Assembly (NCBI GenBank): GCA_030704615.1
Contig: CM060732.1
Span: 66,569,053-66,633,052 of the forward strand
Direction of reading: 5' to 3'
DNA: 64,000 bases
DNA from: Takakia lepidozioides
Lineage: Eukaryota > Streptophyta > Takakiopsida > Takakiales > Takakiaceae
Below the pieces are notes generated by a model. The model did not search any database. It had not been told where the DNA came from and was given only the letters and a program-made list of their open reading frames with translations. Below, piece by piece: positions 44,193 through 55,620 of this stretch; positions within the stretch are counted from its first letter, which is position 1; every line of letters starts with the position of its first letter. Made by a program: the position numbers and the translations under genes.

Positions 44193-44640
44193 TTAAAGTA
44201 ACGTGTCCAGTTGTATTGCTCGCCAGCCTGCCGTCTCAAGTGTTTCAACAACAAGGGTTCGCATGTGGGAGAGATGCGCAGTGGCACAACCAGCGGGCAA
44301 GGAGACAGAGTTGAGTTGCACCTTGTGGGGGGAGGAGATGCCACTGGCAAGCCACATGATGTTTTCAACCACATCAATCTTGGCCCCTGTAGCACACATC
44401 CAATCCAAGCCTAACAGCCACTGCTCACCAATGGTAACGATACAAGTCAGTTTGACCGACTTGCAACTGACCTTAATAGGGATGGTGACCAAACCTAGGG
44501 GTCCATAACGTGTGCCATCTGCAATGGTTACCTGCAGACCTGTGGCTGGAGTGAGTTTGAGACCAAGTAGTTGAACCTCGGACAATGGAACAGCAGACAT
44601 GGTACAGCATGTGTCAACAACACATGAAAACGATAGGTGT
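44193..44640 (-). pseudogene. Retroviral-type aspartic protease of the outer element
   Basis: The minus frame reads SCVVDTCCTMSAVPLSEV, then LGLKLTPATG and EQWLLGLDWM, matching gypsy pepsin-like proteases. In the catalytic triad D-T/S-G the Gly is Cys (DTC), which should reduce or abolish activity. It continues into the dUTPase-like region after a frame overlap at 44193-44395. Confidence 0.7.
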
Positions 44641-44821
44641 CATATGTGACATTGAGTCATGAGAGGGTGCACTCTTTCCCTCCTAAGCTTCCTATTGGCT
44701 TCACAATGCATTAATTTGAATTCATTGGACAACATCACAGAAACAATGGAGTCATCCTTTGCAAGGTTTGTGGGATACTGACCGCTTGGCCCCTTCACAA
44801 GCGATCTGGTTCGTTTAAAGG

Positions 44822-46757
44822 CTATTTGCCCCTCTGTTTGCGTTTAATTCGTTTGTGTTCTTCAATCATACCAGGGACAAGAGCGGCATAGGTGCAGAAG
44901 CGGATCCAGTGCTCAAGTGACCCACAAATGAAACAGGCCACACGTTTACCTTGAACCTCATACCGTGGGCCAGTCTGAGTGTGGCCACGATGAGAGTCAG
45001 CAGCAGGAGGCTTTGGCAGGTGCGGCCCTCCAGGATCCTTCTGCCTTGACAGCCTGAAGCTGAGTGTGCATTTCTTGTTGTAAGGTCTTAACCTCCTCCA
45101 GTAATGTAGGAGAGGCCTCTGTAGAGCCACCCTTAACCATGGCAACCCCATGAGAACATTCGGAAGTATGTTGATGAGCAGAATGAATAACAGGCAGACA
45201 ACTTTTGCCTACTTTAGCATTCTTAAACCTCATGCGCTCATCCATCATCTCTACCATATGCCTCTCATTGCAATAAGGATGCTTTTGTAGGTAGACTTGA
45301 TCAGAGGCAGGTAATCTGGTAATGAAATAGGTTTTAAGTATGGCAGTGCGTTCAGAAGGTACCGGAATGGCCTTGACCACCGTGGTTTTCAAGTCAATGT
45401 AGTATTTCCAAATACTATCACCAGGTTGATAAGGACGATCGGGCATGGTGTAGTTGATGGGCGTGTCTACACGAAACAACTGAAGTGCCAACTGCTTGGC
45501 CATTCCCCATCGCAACTCACCCTGATCCTTGATATTAGCTTCAAAGAGGTCACGAGCCTCACCTTTGAGACAAAAATGAAAAGAATGAGTAATCATAGAA
45601 GCTGGCAGCTCATTGAATTTGACACTCATCTCAAAAAAATTGAGGAAGTTGTCAAAGTCCTCAAGATAAGGCCTTGAGCTTGGTAACTAAGGGCGAACCT
45701 ACTTGCTTATCCAAAAAGAGCTGCATAAGAGCAGGACAACTAGACAATGTAGCCATAGCATCACAAATGCCCTGAATATTGAGGTTAGGCACATTACCAG
45801 AGGCTGGAAGGACCCCTGGGGTCGGACTAGTATCATCACCTGGCAGTGGCTCCTTGGGAGACAAGGTTTCAGACATAGGATCAGGAAGAGTGTCACCATC
45901 AACTTATACATCATCAGTAAGATCCACATCATCCAACTCATCTAGTACATTCCATGGCTCCTTGCCAAACCGAGTAGTAACGGGCATTGTAGTCTGTCTG
46001 TTAAAAACAAAGTGGTTACCTTTTGCTTGAGGATCGTGCAGGCCGCAATTTGGACTCCCAGTCCTTGATGCAATAGCCACTTATGAATCTGTGTTTGTGA
46101 AGCATGTAAACACATTCACCCAGAAAGTGCCACAGTTCTTCGTCCACTTTGAGCCAGAAAGCCACTCGAACAATGGAGCGGATAAGCTTCTCCTTGGCAA
46201 GCAGTGTTTGCACCGGATAATCACTAACAGGAAATCCAGGCAAGTAGTAACCCAATCTTTCCTGTCTAAACACAATAGCATTGGAAAATCAAAATATCAC
46301 GCACAGTATGAGGAAAGCGAGAGACGGGAATGCCTGCAACATGGTCATCCCAAGTTATGTCCACATTGTAGTCAGGTTTCCAGGTAGGCCTCAGGTTAGC
46401 CAAGACAAGAGAACTGCCACCTTTCACCAGCTCCCATAGACGATGCGCACTGGGTAAATGGGGCGGAAGGAAGTTCTCGCACTCGCCAGAAACCTCCCCA
46501 ACTACTATGAACTGCGGAACACCAACTTCAGCCCACGAGAGCCGCCAACCCTTCAAGAGCTTGTCTTTGGCCTCAGTTAATGGAAGCTTGCGTGCTATCT
46601 CCGCAGCAAAAAAACGTTGCAGGGCCTTGGCCGCTCTGGCCCCTTCAAACGTTTGGATGCACTTTCGCCTCTGAACGCTTCTTCTTGCGAAGTGTGGGTG
46701 GGCTTCAGACCCTCCAACGCAGCGGTCAACTCAAACTGAGCCACCTAGTGATCAGAA
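44822..46757 (-). pseudogene. Gag of the outer gypsy element, main part
   Basis: Minus-strand capsid-like frames at 46556-46016 and 45876-44997 (words FEMSVKFNELPASM, FCLKGEARDLFEANI and YQPGDSIWKYYIDLK) are followed by a CCHC knuckle, C-FI-C-GSLEH-WIRF-C, near 44890-44935. Stops and shifts break the frame. The 5' end of the same gag lies at 58181-58368, beyond the nested insertion. Confidence 0.75.
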
Positions 46758-46765
46758 GGCGTGTT

Positions 46766-47369
46766 GTGCGCATACATATCGCTACACAACTACATCGCTG
46801 TCCAAAACCACACAACATATGTGCACACCACACACTAGTATACCACTAGTCCAACCACTAGGCTGCCACTATGTTGCCCACTATGGCAGTCACTAGTCCA
46901 CACAATGATAAAGAAGAAGAATATAAGCACGAGCTCACAAATCTGAAGCATAAACTCATGCATATATAACCTCATCACTCAAATACAAGTCAAGCCAAGT
47001 GCACCCCACGCCATGGGGAATCCACACTACGGCGCCATAGCTAGGCGCGGTGAGGCTCAACTCGAGAAAGATGAGCCTCCCGCGCTTGCCATGAAGATAA
47101 CCACTCCAGGGCCTAAATCTGCCTTGACCCCTGGATTGACACTTGGGCCAATCCCAAATGTCAATATGTAAAAGCTAGCTATTTCCTAGCTAGTTTCACA
47201 CTAGTGATAAAATAACTTGACAGCTGTCGTGCGCATACATATCGCTACACAACTACATCGCTGTCCAAAACCACACAACATATGTGCACACCACACACTA
47301 GTAGACCACTAGTCCAACCACTAGGCTGCCACTATGTTGCCCACTATGGCAGTCACTAGTCCACACAAT
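46766..47369. repeat. Composite terminal repeat of the nested element (A-B-A')
   Basis: A 141-bp unit starting GTGCGCATACATATCGC occurs at 46766-46906 and again at 47229-47369. Between them lies the 316-bp unit B (46906-47221) that is also found at the other end of the element. The A unit is absent beside the right-hand B copy. A G-rich word (on the minus strand AGGGGGGCG, 47370-47379) abuts A' and could be the polypurine tract. Confidence 0.75.
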
Positions 47370-47649
47370 CGCCCCCCTAGCTGGTGCTTAGGTCCTTCTA
47401 AGTCCAGGTAGCCACAAGATGTGATAGTGACCATAGCCTCATTAAGTCCTCCACCACTATCCCTACTACACTCAAACTCGATAGATCAAGAGATCGGGTA
47501 CAAGAGTTGTCCCATCGTTAGTCGCCGTCTTGCAACCTGTGAACTTGAGCTTGGGATCTCATGTATTGACTCCTATGAGTTTGGCCTCCCATGTCTTGTT
47601 AGCTACCTCCAGTCATGTCCACTGCCACTATCCCAAGCAGTATGGACAA

Positions 47650-48010
47650 TCAATCTCCGTCAGGAACCTTCTCAAGAGGTGGTGTCAAGCATCCCATATG
47701 CCAACCCCTTGAGCATCGATCACACACCAGCATGGTGGCTGCCCCTTTGGCAGACCCACAGAGCATGCACCTCAAACCTGCAGGTACCACTGCCAAGTTT
47801 GGGTCAACTCTGCCATCGACATTAGGAAGGTGACATGGCGCACAATTACGCACATGGTCCTTCCAAGTCATGTCATCCCGACCCTCCAAGATCGGGACCC
47901 CTGAGGGCAACACCTCTCGAACCCTCAGAATAACACGCCCTGCAGTAACATCCAGAGTCGTAGGAGCAGTCTGCTGCAAATAAACATAGTCACCAGGGTA
48001 AACCTCCGAA
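47650..48010 (-). pseudogene. Integrase C-terminal tail joined to a PHD finger
   Basis: The minus frame reads VYPGDYVYLQQ, TLDVTAGRVILRVREVLPSG and WKDHVRNCAPCHLPNVDG, resembling the post-integrase beta-barrel of gypsy polyproteins. It then gives a PHD finger at about 47769-47653: C-ML-C, C-DR-C, W-H-MG-C, with LTPPLEKVPDGD. The following Trp codon is TGA, so the last Cys pair is lost. PHD fingers usually read histone H3 tails. Fused to integrase they could guide insertion. Confidence 0.7.
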
Positions 48011-48939
48011 CCCCAGGACGATATCCTCCACCACGTATAGTGGCATACCTCAACGTATCACGGTGCCTGTGGCCTTTGGGGTTGTGATGGGCTGTGACAT
48101 GTGGCCTGTGGGGCTGTGATAGGCTGTGGCCTTTGGGGCTGTGACCCTGTGACCTTTGTAGGGCTGTGACAGGCTGTGGCCTGTGTGGGGCTGTGACGGC
48201 TGTGACCAATGAGCTGTGTGGGCCTGTGCTGGTCTGTGGTGGCCCGTGTTGACCTATGGACGGCCTGTGCTGACTCGTGGAGGCACTGGTGGACTGCCTA
48301 AGGACTGGTATGTGGTCTTGAAGGCCGAATTTTGAAGCTCGTGGAGGGCAATTTGAGGAGTATCTTCATGATATTCCCATGGTCATGCAAGTGAGGGAAG
48401 AGAGGAGAGGAAGAGTGTTGGGATGAGGGCATGCTAGGGTTAGGCATTGCTTTAGCTTCTCTTCCTCGTAGTTTCCACCCTCTCATTAGGCCAAGACCTT
48501 TCCGTAGGTGGAGGCAAGAGTCAGTACGGGTTTGGGCTGGGGTGTCCTTGCAGGAGCAACACCGTGGAGTTGTTTTTGGTGTGGGGGAGTTGTCGTTCTG
48601 ATTTCTTGTGTTTGGATCCCCTCCATACCTGCATGCTTGACTGTGCGCCATGCTAGTTTTGTGTGGGCGCTTGTTTTTATAGGTGATTGGTCCGGATTTG
48701 ATCACCGGCCAGTCCTAGAGCATGCTGTCGATGGTGAGGCTGGGGTGATGACCAGCCAGACCATCATTGTTTCTCCTGTGGTGAGGTTGGAGGTGATGAC
48801 CAGCCAACCATAGGAGTGCTTGGGGTGGATGCAAGTACAGGTGTAGGCTATGTTAGGAACTTAGTATTCCAAACCATAAGCCGCAACAGGTTCTTTACCT
48901 GGTTACCTTGTGGAGAGGGGGTTAGGGACATGTTCATGA

Positions 48940-50365
48940 CCGGCTGAGTGTCAACACGGAAGTGCCACTAGTTGCTGGGGACAATGCCGGTTCGAGCACT
49001 AGTGATACTAGTGGGTACACGAGACCAGGTGTGCGGTTTAGGCCACCTTCACCTCCTGTGTCTTCTACGGAAGGTTCTGATTCGGATTGTGAATCAGGAG
49101 GACTCATACCGGCGGTGCAAGTTGTTTCTTTGCCATTGTTGTGGGACACAATGGAGGAGATGTATGGAGCTACCAAGGGGCCACGAAGGTACTCTGGGGC
49201 GGTGGGCACCATCGAGTTGGATGATTTTATCCAAGAGTTTGATAGTTGGTGTGATTTGCAGCAAATGCGCAATCCACAACTATTTACGCCTTTCATGGCA
49301 TGGAAGGGACTATTTCAGCACCTTGAGGGGCCGCCTATAGATGATTACCATGAGTTCAGGCGGGGGCATGAGGTTGAGATCGAGGAGTGGAGGATGTACT
49401 GGTCACCCGACTATGTCTCCATCACTAGGGGCACTAGAGCCACGAGGGCAGTGGCTACACCTGCCGCTGTACCGGCAGCTTCAGCAAGTAGCAGTGGGAC
49501 TAGTGGGACTGGTGGTATAGTAGCTACGACGTCCACCCAAGCCACTACCGCACCAGCACTAGTACCCGTGCCTCCTTTCAACCCTGTTGTGGAGTTCTTC
49601 GAAGAGTTGAGAGAGAACTACCAAGGGGTGAGGACAGAGAAGTTGCGAAGCTTGCAAGAGTTCCAACGGAAGCCGACCGAGAGCTTGAGGGAGGCTTTCA
49701 CTCGCATGAGGCGCTTGATAAATGTAACCCAAGGGGTTACGGAAGCTCAGGCAGTCCAATTCTAGTATGGGATATTGAACAAGGAGCTGAGGAGAAGGGT
49801 GCGGGATGCAACTCTCCTACAAACGGCCCAACCCACCTTAGCAAATGTGTTTTTGCTGGCAGAGCAGATAGAGCTCAACATGGTGGAGGAACGAGTGGTC
49901 ATGGTGGGATTTGCTAAGGAGACACCATGGGGTAGTGGTGCTCCTAGCCAACCACTACCTCAACGTGCTCAAGGCAACAAGGGGGCTCAGGTGAAGCTCA
50001 GGGAAGGGCAGAGAGGACCTCAGATGCAGGGGTCTCTCCCTTCATTTGCTGGCCAACAACGGGCGGATGTGGTGTGCTGGACATGTAGAGGACCCCATAT
50101 CAAGAAGGATTGCCCAGAGGGAGGCAAAGGGCCAGCACATGCACAGCCTGCACAATTGCAGTGTGGGCATTGTGGCAAGCACGGGCATGGAGAGGCCCAG
50201 TGTTATGGTTTGCATCCTGAGTTGCGCCCAGGCCACTTCCAAGGGAACAATGGTGGTCGGGGGCGAGGTGGAGCAGCCCAGAGAGGACGAGGTGGCCAGC
50301 CACGAGGTGTAGGCCAAGGGCAAGCTCAACATGGCCAAGGACGCGGAGGTCAGGGTGTTGACTAA
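48940..50365 (+). pseudogene. Gag of the nested element, left-arm copy
   Basis: One + frame carries a capsid-like region (FDSWCDLQQMRNPQLFTPFM, FEELRENYQGVRTEKLRSL) and two CCHC knuckles: C-WT-C-RGP-H-IKKD-C near 50074-50112 and C-GH-C-GKHG-H-GEAQ-C near 50161-50202. A Gly/Arg-rich tail follows. The frame is interrupted by TAG at 49763-49765, where the right arm has TGG (Trp), and by TAA at 50363-50365, where the right arm has CAA (Gln). Both are deamination-type changes. Confidence 0.85.
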
Positions 50366-50368
50366 GGC

Positions 50369-51472
50369 ATGGCCAACCGGCTTCAGCAGCTAGAGCAGAG
50401 GCTCGCTGCCATGGCTACAGCTCAGGTGATACCGGCTCTAAGGCCGGATGGTCCACCTCCTGCTCCTGAGGGAGGAGATATGGGAGGCATGAGATCTTGT
50501 GGAGCAGCACTACCACTAGTGCAGGTGGAGTCTGCTGCAGCCATGACTCGAGGAGCAGCACGAGTTCCTGAGCCACGAGGTGCAGAGGTGGAGTTGGATC
50601 CACAGCGTGAGGAGACAAGCCGTCAGGCTAGGCTTCCTCAGTCGTTCACATTGGCGGAGACAGTGTCGACGCCATCCATGGCACCTAGTTCTCGCCCGAC
50701 TATTACCGAGGCGGAGGTTACTATGCCATTGGGGAGAGCTACACGGGTAGCACCACTACCTAGTATTGCCAAGGCTACGGCAGCTAGTGTGCTACTAGGA
50801 GCGGCCACATCTGTGTGCCAGGCTCCATTGTTCTCGGCTACCATGATTGCGACGCTGGGGGTAAGAGCAGCTGAGGTGTTCAGGCTGGCAGCTACACTCT
50901 GTGAGAGTGGGGAGGTTACTTCATCTTCTGCGGAGATAGTGGGAGGTGGAGTGTCGGAGGGATCCTTGGATTTAAGGGTCAAGACTGCCACGGCGGCGCC
51001 ATGGCAAGCTGCAGTTGTCAGGTTGATGGAGCTGCCAGCTAGGCCAGCCATTGAGCGCGCCATGGTGACACCTGGAGTTGTCATGTTAGACAACCAGGAT
51101 GGCATTTTCTGTTTGAGTGGACTGGCAGGCAAGAGGTACCGGCCACTGCGGGTCTTGTTGGACTCGGGAGCTCAGCCATTGATGTTGGGCAGAGCTGCTA
51201 TTGCAGGCTTGGGCCTCACGGAGGCGGATATGGAGCCTTGTCCTTTCCAGATACAGACGTCTCTGGGAGGATTGGAGCAGGCTCGGGGCATGACACGGCG
51301 TGAGTTGGCTATCAGACTACGGCCGGATCACCCTACAGATGGCTCAGTGATGCGAGCCAAGGCCATTGTGACAGACGCGGTGTCGTACGATGTCCTGGTT
51401 GGTGGGGCAGTATTGTACCCCATGGGCTTCACCCTGGATTTTTGGGAGGAGTCAGCTTCCTATAGGCCTTGA
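50369..51472 (+). pseudogene. Protease-containing frame of the nested element, left-arm copy
   Basis: Continues in the gag frame. After a Ala/Thr-rich linker, the aspartic protease appears: RPLRVLLDSGAQPLMLGRAA (DSG at about 51161-51169), then LGLTEADMEPCPFQIQTSLG and YDVLVGGAVLYPMGFTLDF. The catalytic DSG is intact. The stop at 51470-51472 is shared by both arms, so it predates the duplication and may be the true end of a gag-protease frame. Confidence 0.85.
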
Positions 51473-52061
51473 TGGCAGTCAGGGGAGGGCCGGCATGTGC
51501 AGCTCCCTGTGACGTTTATAGGAGGAGTTGTGGTTGCCAAGCGAGGCAAGATGCCGACATTAGCAGCATTCACAGCTGCAGTGAGTTGGCCTAGAGAGTT
51601 GCTTGAGGGCAACGCTCATTTAGAGGATGTGCCACCTCCGCGAGAGCAGGATGACATGTATAATATGGCGAAGTTGCCTACCATGGTTGCTCAGACTCCA
51701 TTGTGGGGCACGAACAAGGATTTGCAGCGGGATGCTGATCGACGGGTGCAACAAGCCTGGGTGGAGGCTTTTGTACCGTCAGGAGAAGAGGAGAGTACGG
51801 GGATTGCACCAGGACCACCTCAGTTGTCTCCATTGGACACCACACCTATTGTGTGGTAGTATCCGGATGAAGGCATTTGTCTTCTGGACTTGTTTGGCGG
51901 GATCACCACCGGATTGGCTGCTCTGTTACAGGCAAGTGTACGAGTTCGGCGTTACCTGTATGTGGAGAGGGATGAGACTGCACGGCGCATTTCACTTCGC
52001 CATCTTGCTCAGTTGGTGCAGCGGTACCCTGAGTTGTTGTCCCCGCACTCTGCACATCTCC
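51473..52061 (+). pseudogene. DNMT3/DRM-like cytosine methyltransferase segment in the palindrome centre
   Basis: Still in the gag-protease frame, a linker (51473-51859) leads, after a stop at 51857-51859, to GICLLDLFGGITTGLAALLQ, then VRVRRYLYVERDETARR and HLAQLVQRYPELL. D-L-F-x-G-I-x-T-G-L with an acidic YVERDE about 20 residues later is the SAM-binding motif I/II arrangement of C5-methyltransferases, closest in look to DNMT3/DRM. The catalytic Pro-Cys part is not present, because the sequence ends at the palindrome junction. Only this unpaired spacer keeps it. Confidence 0.65.
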
Positions 52062-55000
52062 TGATGGTACAAAAACCTCCACCCAGGCTTGTTGCATCTG
52101 TCGATCAGTAGCTTGCTGCAAATCCTTGCTCGTACCCCACAATGAAGTGTGAGCAACCATGGCAGGCAACTCCGCCGTACCATACATATCATCTTGCTTT
52201 GCTGGAGGTGGCACATCCCCTGCATAGACATTGCCCTCCAGCAACTCTCCAGGCTAGGTCACTGCAGCTGTGAATGCTGCCAGTGTCGGCATTTTGCCTT
52301 GCTGGGCAACCGCAACTCCTCCTATGAACGTCACAGGGAGCTGCACATGCCGGCCCTCCCCTGACTGCCATCAAGGCCTATAGGAAGCTGACTCCTCCCA
52401 AAAATCCAAGGTGAAGCCCATGGGGTACAACACTGCCCCACCAACCAGGACATCGTACGACACCGCGTCTGTCACAATGGCCTTGGCTCGCATCACTGAG
52501 CCATCTGTAGGGTGATCCGGCCGTAGTCTGATAGCCAACTCACGCCGTGTCATGCCCCGAGCCTGCTCCAATCCTCCCAGAGACGTCTGTATCTGGAAAG
52601 GACAAGGCTCCATATCCGCCTCCGTGAGGCCCAAGCCTGCAATAGTAGCTCTGCCCAACATCAATGGCTGAGCTCCCGAGTCCAACAAGACCCGCAGTGG
52701 CCGGTACCTCTTGCCTGCCGGTCCACTCAAACAGAAAATGCCATCCTGGATGTCTAACATGACAACTCCAGGTGTCACCATGGCGCGCTCAATGGCTGGC
52801 CTAGCTGACAGCTCCATCAACCTGGCAGCTGCAGCTTGCCATGGCGCCGCCGTGGCAGTCTTGACCCTCAAATCCGAGGATCGTTCCGGCACTACACCTC
52901 CCACTATCTCCGCAGAAGATGAAGTAACCTCCCCACTCTCACAGAGTGTAGCTGCCAGCCTGAACACCTCAGCTGGTCTTACCCCCGGCGTCGCAATCAT
53001 GGTAGCCGAGAACATCAAAATCTAGTGTGCCGTGAAACAAAGCATAGTGTTGGAGATGACACTTGGTAAATATGGCATAGTAACCTCCGCCTCGGTAACA
53101 GTCGGGCGAGAACTAGGTGCCATGGATGGCGTCGACACTGTCTCCGCCAATAAGAATGGCTAAGGAAGCCTAGCTTGACGGCTTGCCTCCCCACGCTGTG
53201 GATCTAACTCCACCTCTGCACCTCGTGGCTCAGGAACTCGTGCTGCTCCTCGAGTCATGGCTGCAGCAGACTCCACCTGCACTAGTGGTAGTGCTGCTCC
53301 ACACATGAATCCCATGCCTCCCATATCTCCTCCCTCACGAGCAGGAGGTGGACCATCCGACCTTAGAGCCGGTACCACCTGAGCTGTAGCCATGGCAGCG
53401 AGCCTCTGCTCTAGCTGCTGAAGCCGGTTGGCCATACCTTGGTCAACACCCTGACCTCCGCGTCCTTGGCCATGTTGAGCTTGCCCTTGGCCTGCACCTC
53501 GTGGCTGGCCACCTCGTCCTCTCTGGGCTGCTCCACCTCGCCCCCGACCACCATTGTTCCCTTGGAAGTGGCCTGGGCGCAACTCAGGATGCAAACCATA
53601 ACACTGGGCCTCTCCATGCCCGTGTTTGCCACAATGCCCACACTGCAATTATGCAGGCTGTGCATGTGCTGGCCCTTTGCCTCCCTCTGGGCAATCCTTC
53701 TTGACATGGGGTCCTCTACATGTCCAGCACACCACATCCGCCCGTTGTTGGCCAGCAAATGAAGGGAGAGACCCCTGCATCTGAGGTCCTCTCTGCCCTT
53801 CCCTGCCCCCTTATTGCCTTGAGAACGTTTAGGTAGTGGTTGGCTAGGAGCGCCACTACCCCGTGGTGTCTCCTTAGCAAATCCCACCATGACCACTCGT
53901 TCCTCCACCATGTTGAGCTCTATCCGTTCTGCCAGCAAAAACACATTTGCTAAGGTGGGTTGCTTGTAGGAGAGTTGCATCCCGCACCCTTCTCCTCAGC
54001 TCCTTGATCCCATACCAGAATTGGACTGCCTGAGCTTCCGTAACCCCTTGGGTTACATTTATCAAGCGCCTCATGCGAGTGAAAGCCTCCCTCAAGCTCT
54101 CGGTCGGCTTCCGTTGGAACTCTTACAAGCTCCACAGCTTCTCTGTCCTCACCCCTTGGTAGTTCCCTCTCAACTCTTCGAAGAACTCCACAACAGGGTT
54201 GAAAGCAGACACGGGTACTAGTGTTGGTGCGGTAGTGGCTTGGGTGGACGTTGTAGCTACTGTACTACCGGTCCCACTAGTCCCACTGCTACTTGCTGAA
54301 GCTGCCGGTGCAGCGGCAGGTGTAGCCACTGCCCTCGTGGCTCTAGTGCCCCTAGTGATGGAGACATAGTCGGGTGACCAGTACATCCTCCACTCCTCGA
54401 TCTCAACCTCATGCCCCCGCCTGAACTCATAGGCGGCCCCTCAAGGTGCTGAAACAGCCCCTTCCATGCCATGAAAGGCGTAAATAGTTGTGGATTGCGC
54501 ATTTGCTGCAAATTACACCAACTATCAAACTCTTGGATAAAATCATCCAACTCGATGGTGCCCACCGCCCCAGAGTACCTTCGTGGCCCCTTGGTAGCTC
54601 CATACATCTCCACCATTATGTCCCACAACAATGGTAAAGAAACAACTTGCACCGCCGGTATGAGTCCTCCTGATTCACAATCCGAATCAGAACCTTCCGT
54701 AGAAGACATAGGAGGTGAAGGTGGCCTAAACTGCACACCTCGTCTCGTGTACCCACTAGTATCGCTAGTGCTTGAATCGGCACTGTCCCCAGCAACTAGT
54801 GGCACCTCCGAGGTGACACTCAACCGGTCATGAACATGTCCCTAACCCCCTCTCCACAAGGTCACCGGGTAGAGAACCTGTTGTGGCTTATGGTTTGGAA
54901 TACTAAGTTCATAATATAGCCTACACCTGTATCTGCATCCACCGCAAGCACTCCTATGGTTGGCTGGTCATCACCTCCAACCTCACCACAGGAGAAACAA

Positions 55001-55620
55001 TGATGGTCTGGCTGGTCATCACCCCAGCCTCACCATCGACAGCATGCTCTAGGACTGGCCGGTGATCAAATCCGGACCAATCACCTATAAAAACAAGCGC
55101 CCACACAAAACTAGCATGGCGCATAGTCAAGCATGCATATATGGAGGGGATCCAAACACAAGAAATCAGAACGACAACTCCCCCACACCAAAAATAACTC
55201 CACGGTGTTGCTTCTGCAAGGACACCCCAGCCCAAACCCGTACTGACTCTTGCCTCCACCTACAGAAAGGTCTTGGCCTAATGAGAGGGTGGAAACTACG
55301 AGGAAAAGAAGCTAAAGCAATGCCTAACCCCAGCATGCCCTCATCCCAACACTCTTCCTCTCCTCTCTTTCCTCACTTGCATGACTTTGGGAATATCATG
55401 AAGATACTCCTCAAACCGCCCTCCACGAGCTTCAAAATTCGGCCTTCAAGACCACATGCCAGTCCTTAGGCAGTCCACCAGTGCCTCCACGAGTCAGCAC
55501 AGGCCGTCCACAGGTCAACACGGGCCACCACAGACCAGCACAGGCCCACACAGCTCACAGGTCGCAGCCGTCACAGCCCCACACAGGCCACAACCTGTCA
55601 CAGCCCTACACAGGTCACAG
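52062..55620 (-). repeat. Right arm of the giant palindrome
   Basis: Reverse complement of the left arm, on the minus strand from leader to protease and the linker. Homology ends at the word GTACCATCAGGAG (about 52062). Its outer part merges into the CACAGCC minisatellite. Confidence 0.9.
52371..54823 (-). pseudogene. Gag-protease of the nested element, right-arm copy
   Basis: Same proteins as the left arm, with different damage. Trp is intact where the left arm has TAG (AVQFWYGI), and Gln is intact at GVDQGMANRL. Frameshifts break the frame near 54420 and around 53800-53980. The protease (LLDSGAQPLMLGRATIAGLG) and both CCHC knuckles are readable. Together the two arms show what the ancestral frame encoded. 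Confidence 0.85.

Larger units (their letters stand above)
48060..51805 (+). repeat. Left arm of the giant palindrome
   Basis: It is the reverse complement of about 52062-55620, with arms of roughly 3.5-3.7 kb that are mostly identical by eye. It carries, on the + strand, a short CTGTGAC-type repeat tract, a leader, gag and protease. The arms face each other across about 255 bp (51806-52061). Confidence 0.9.
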
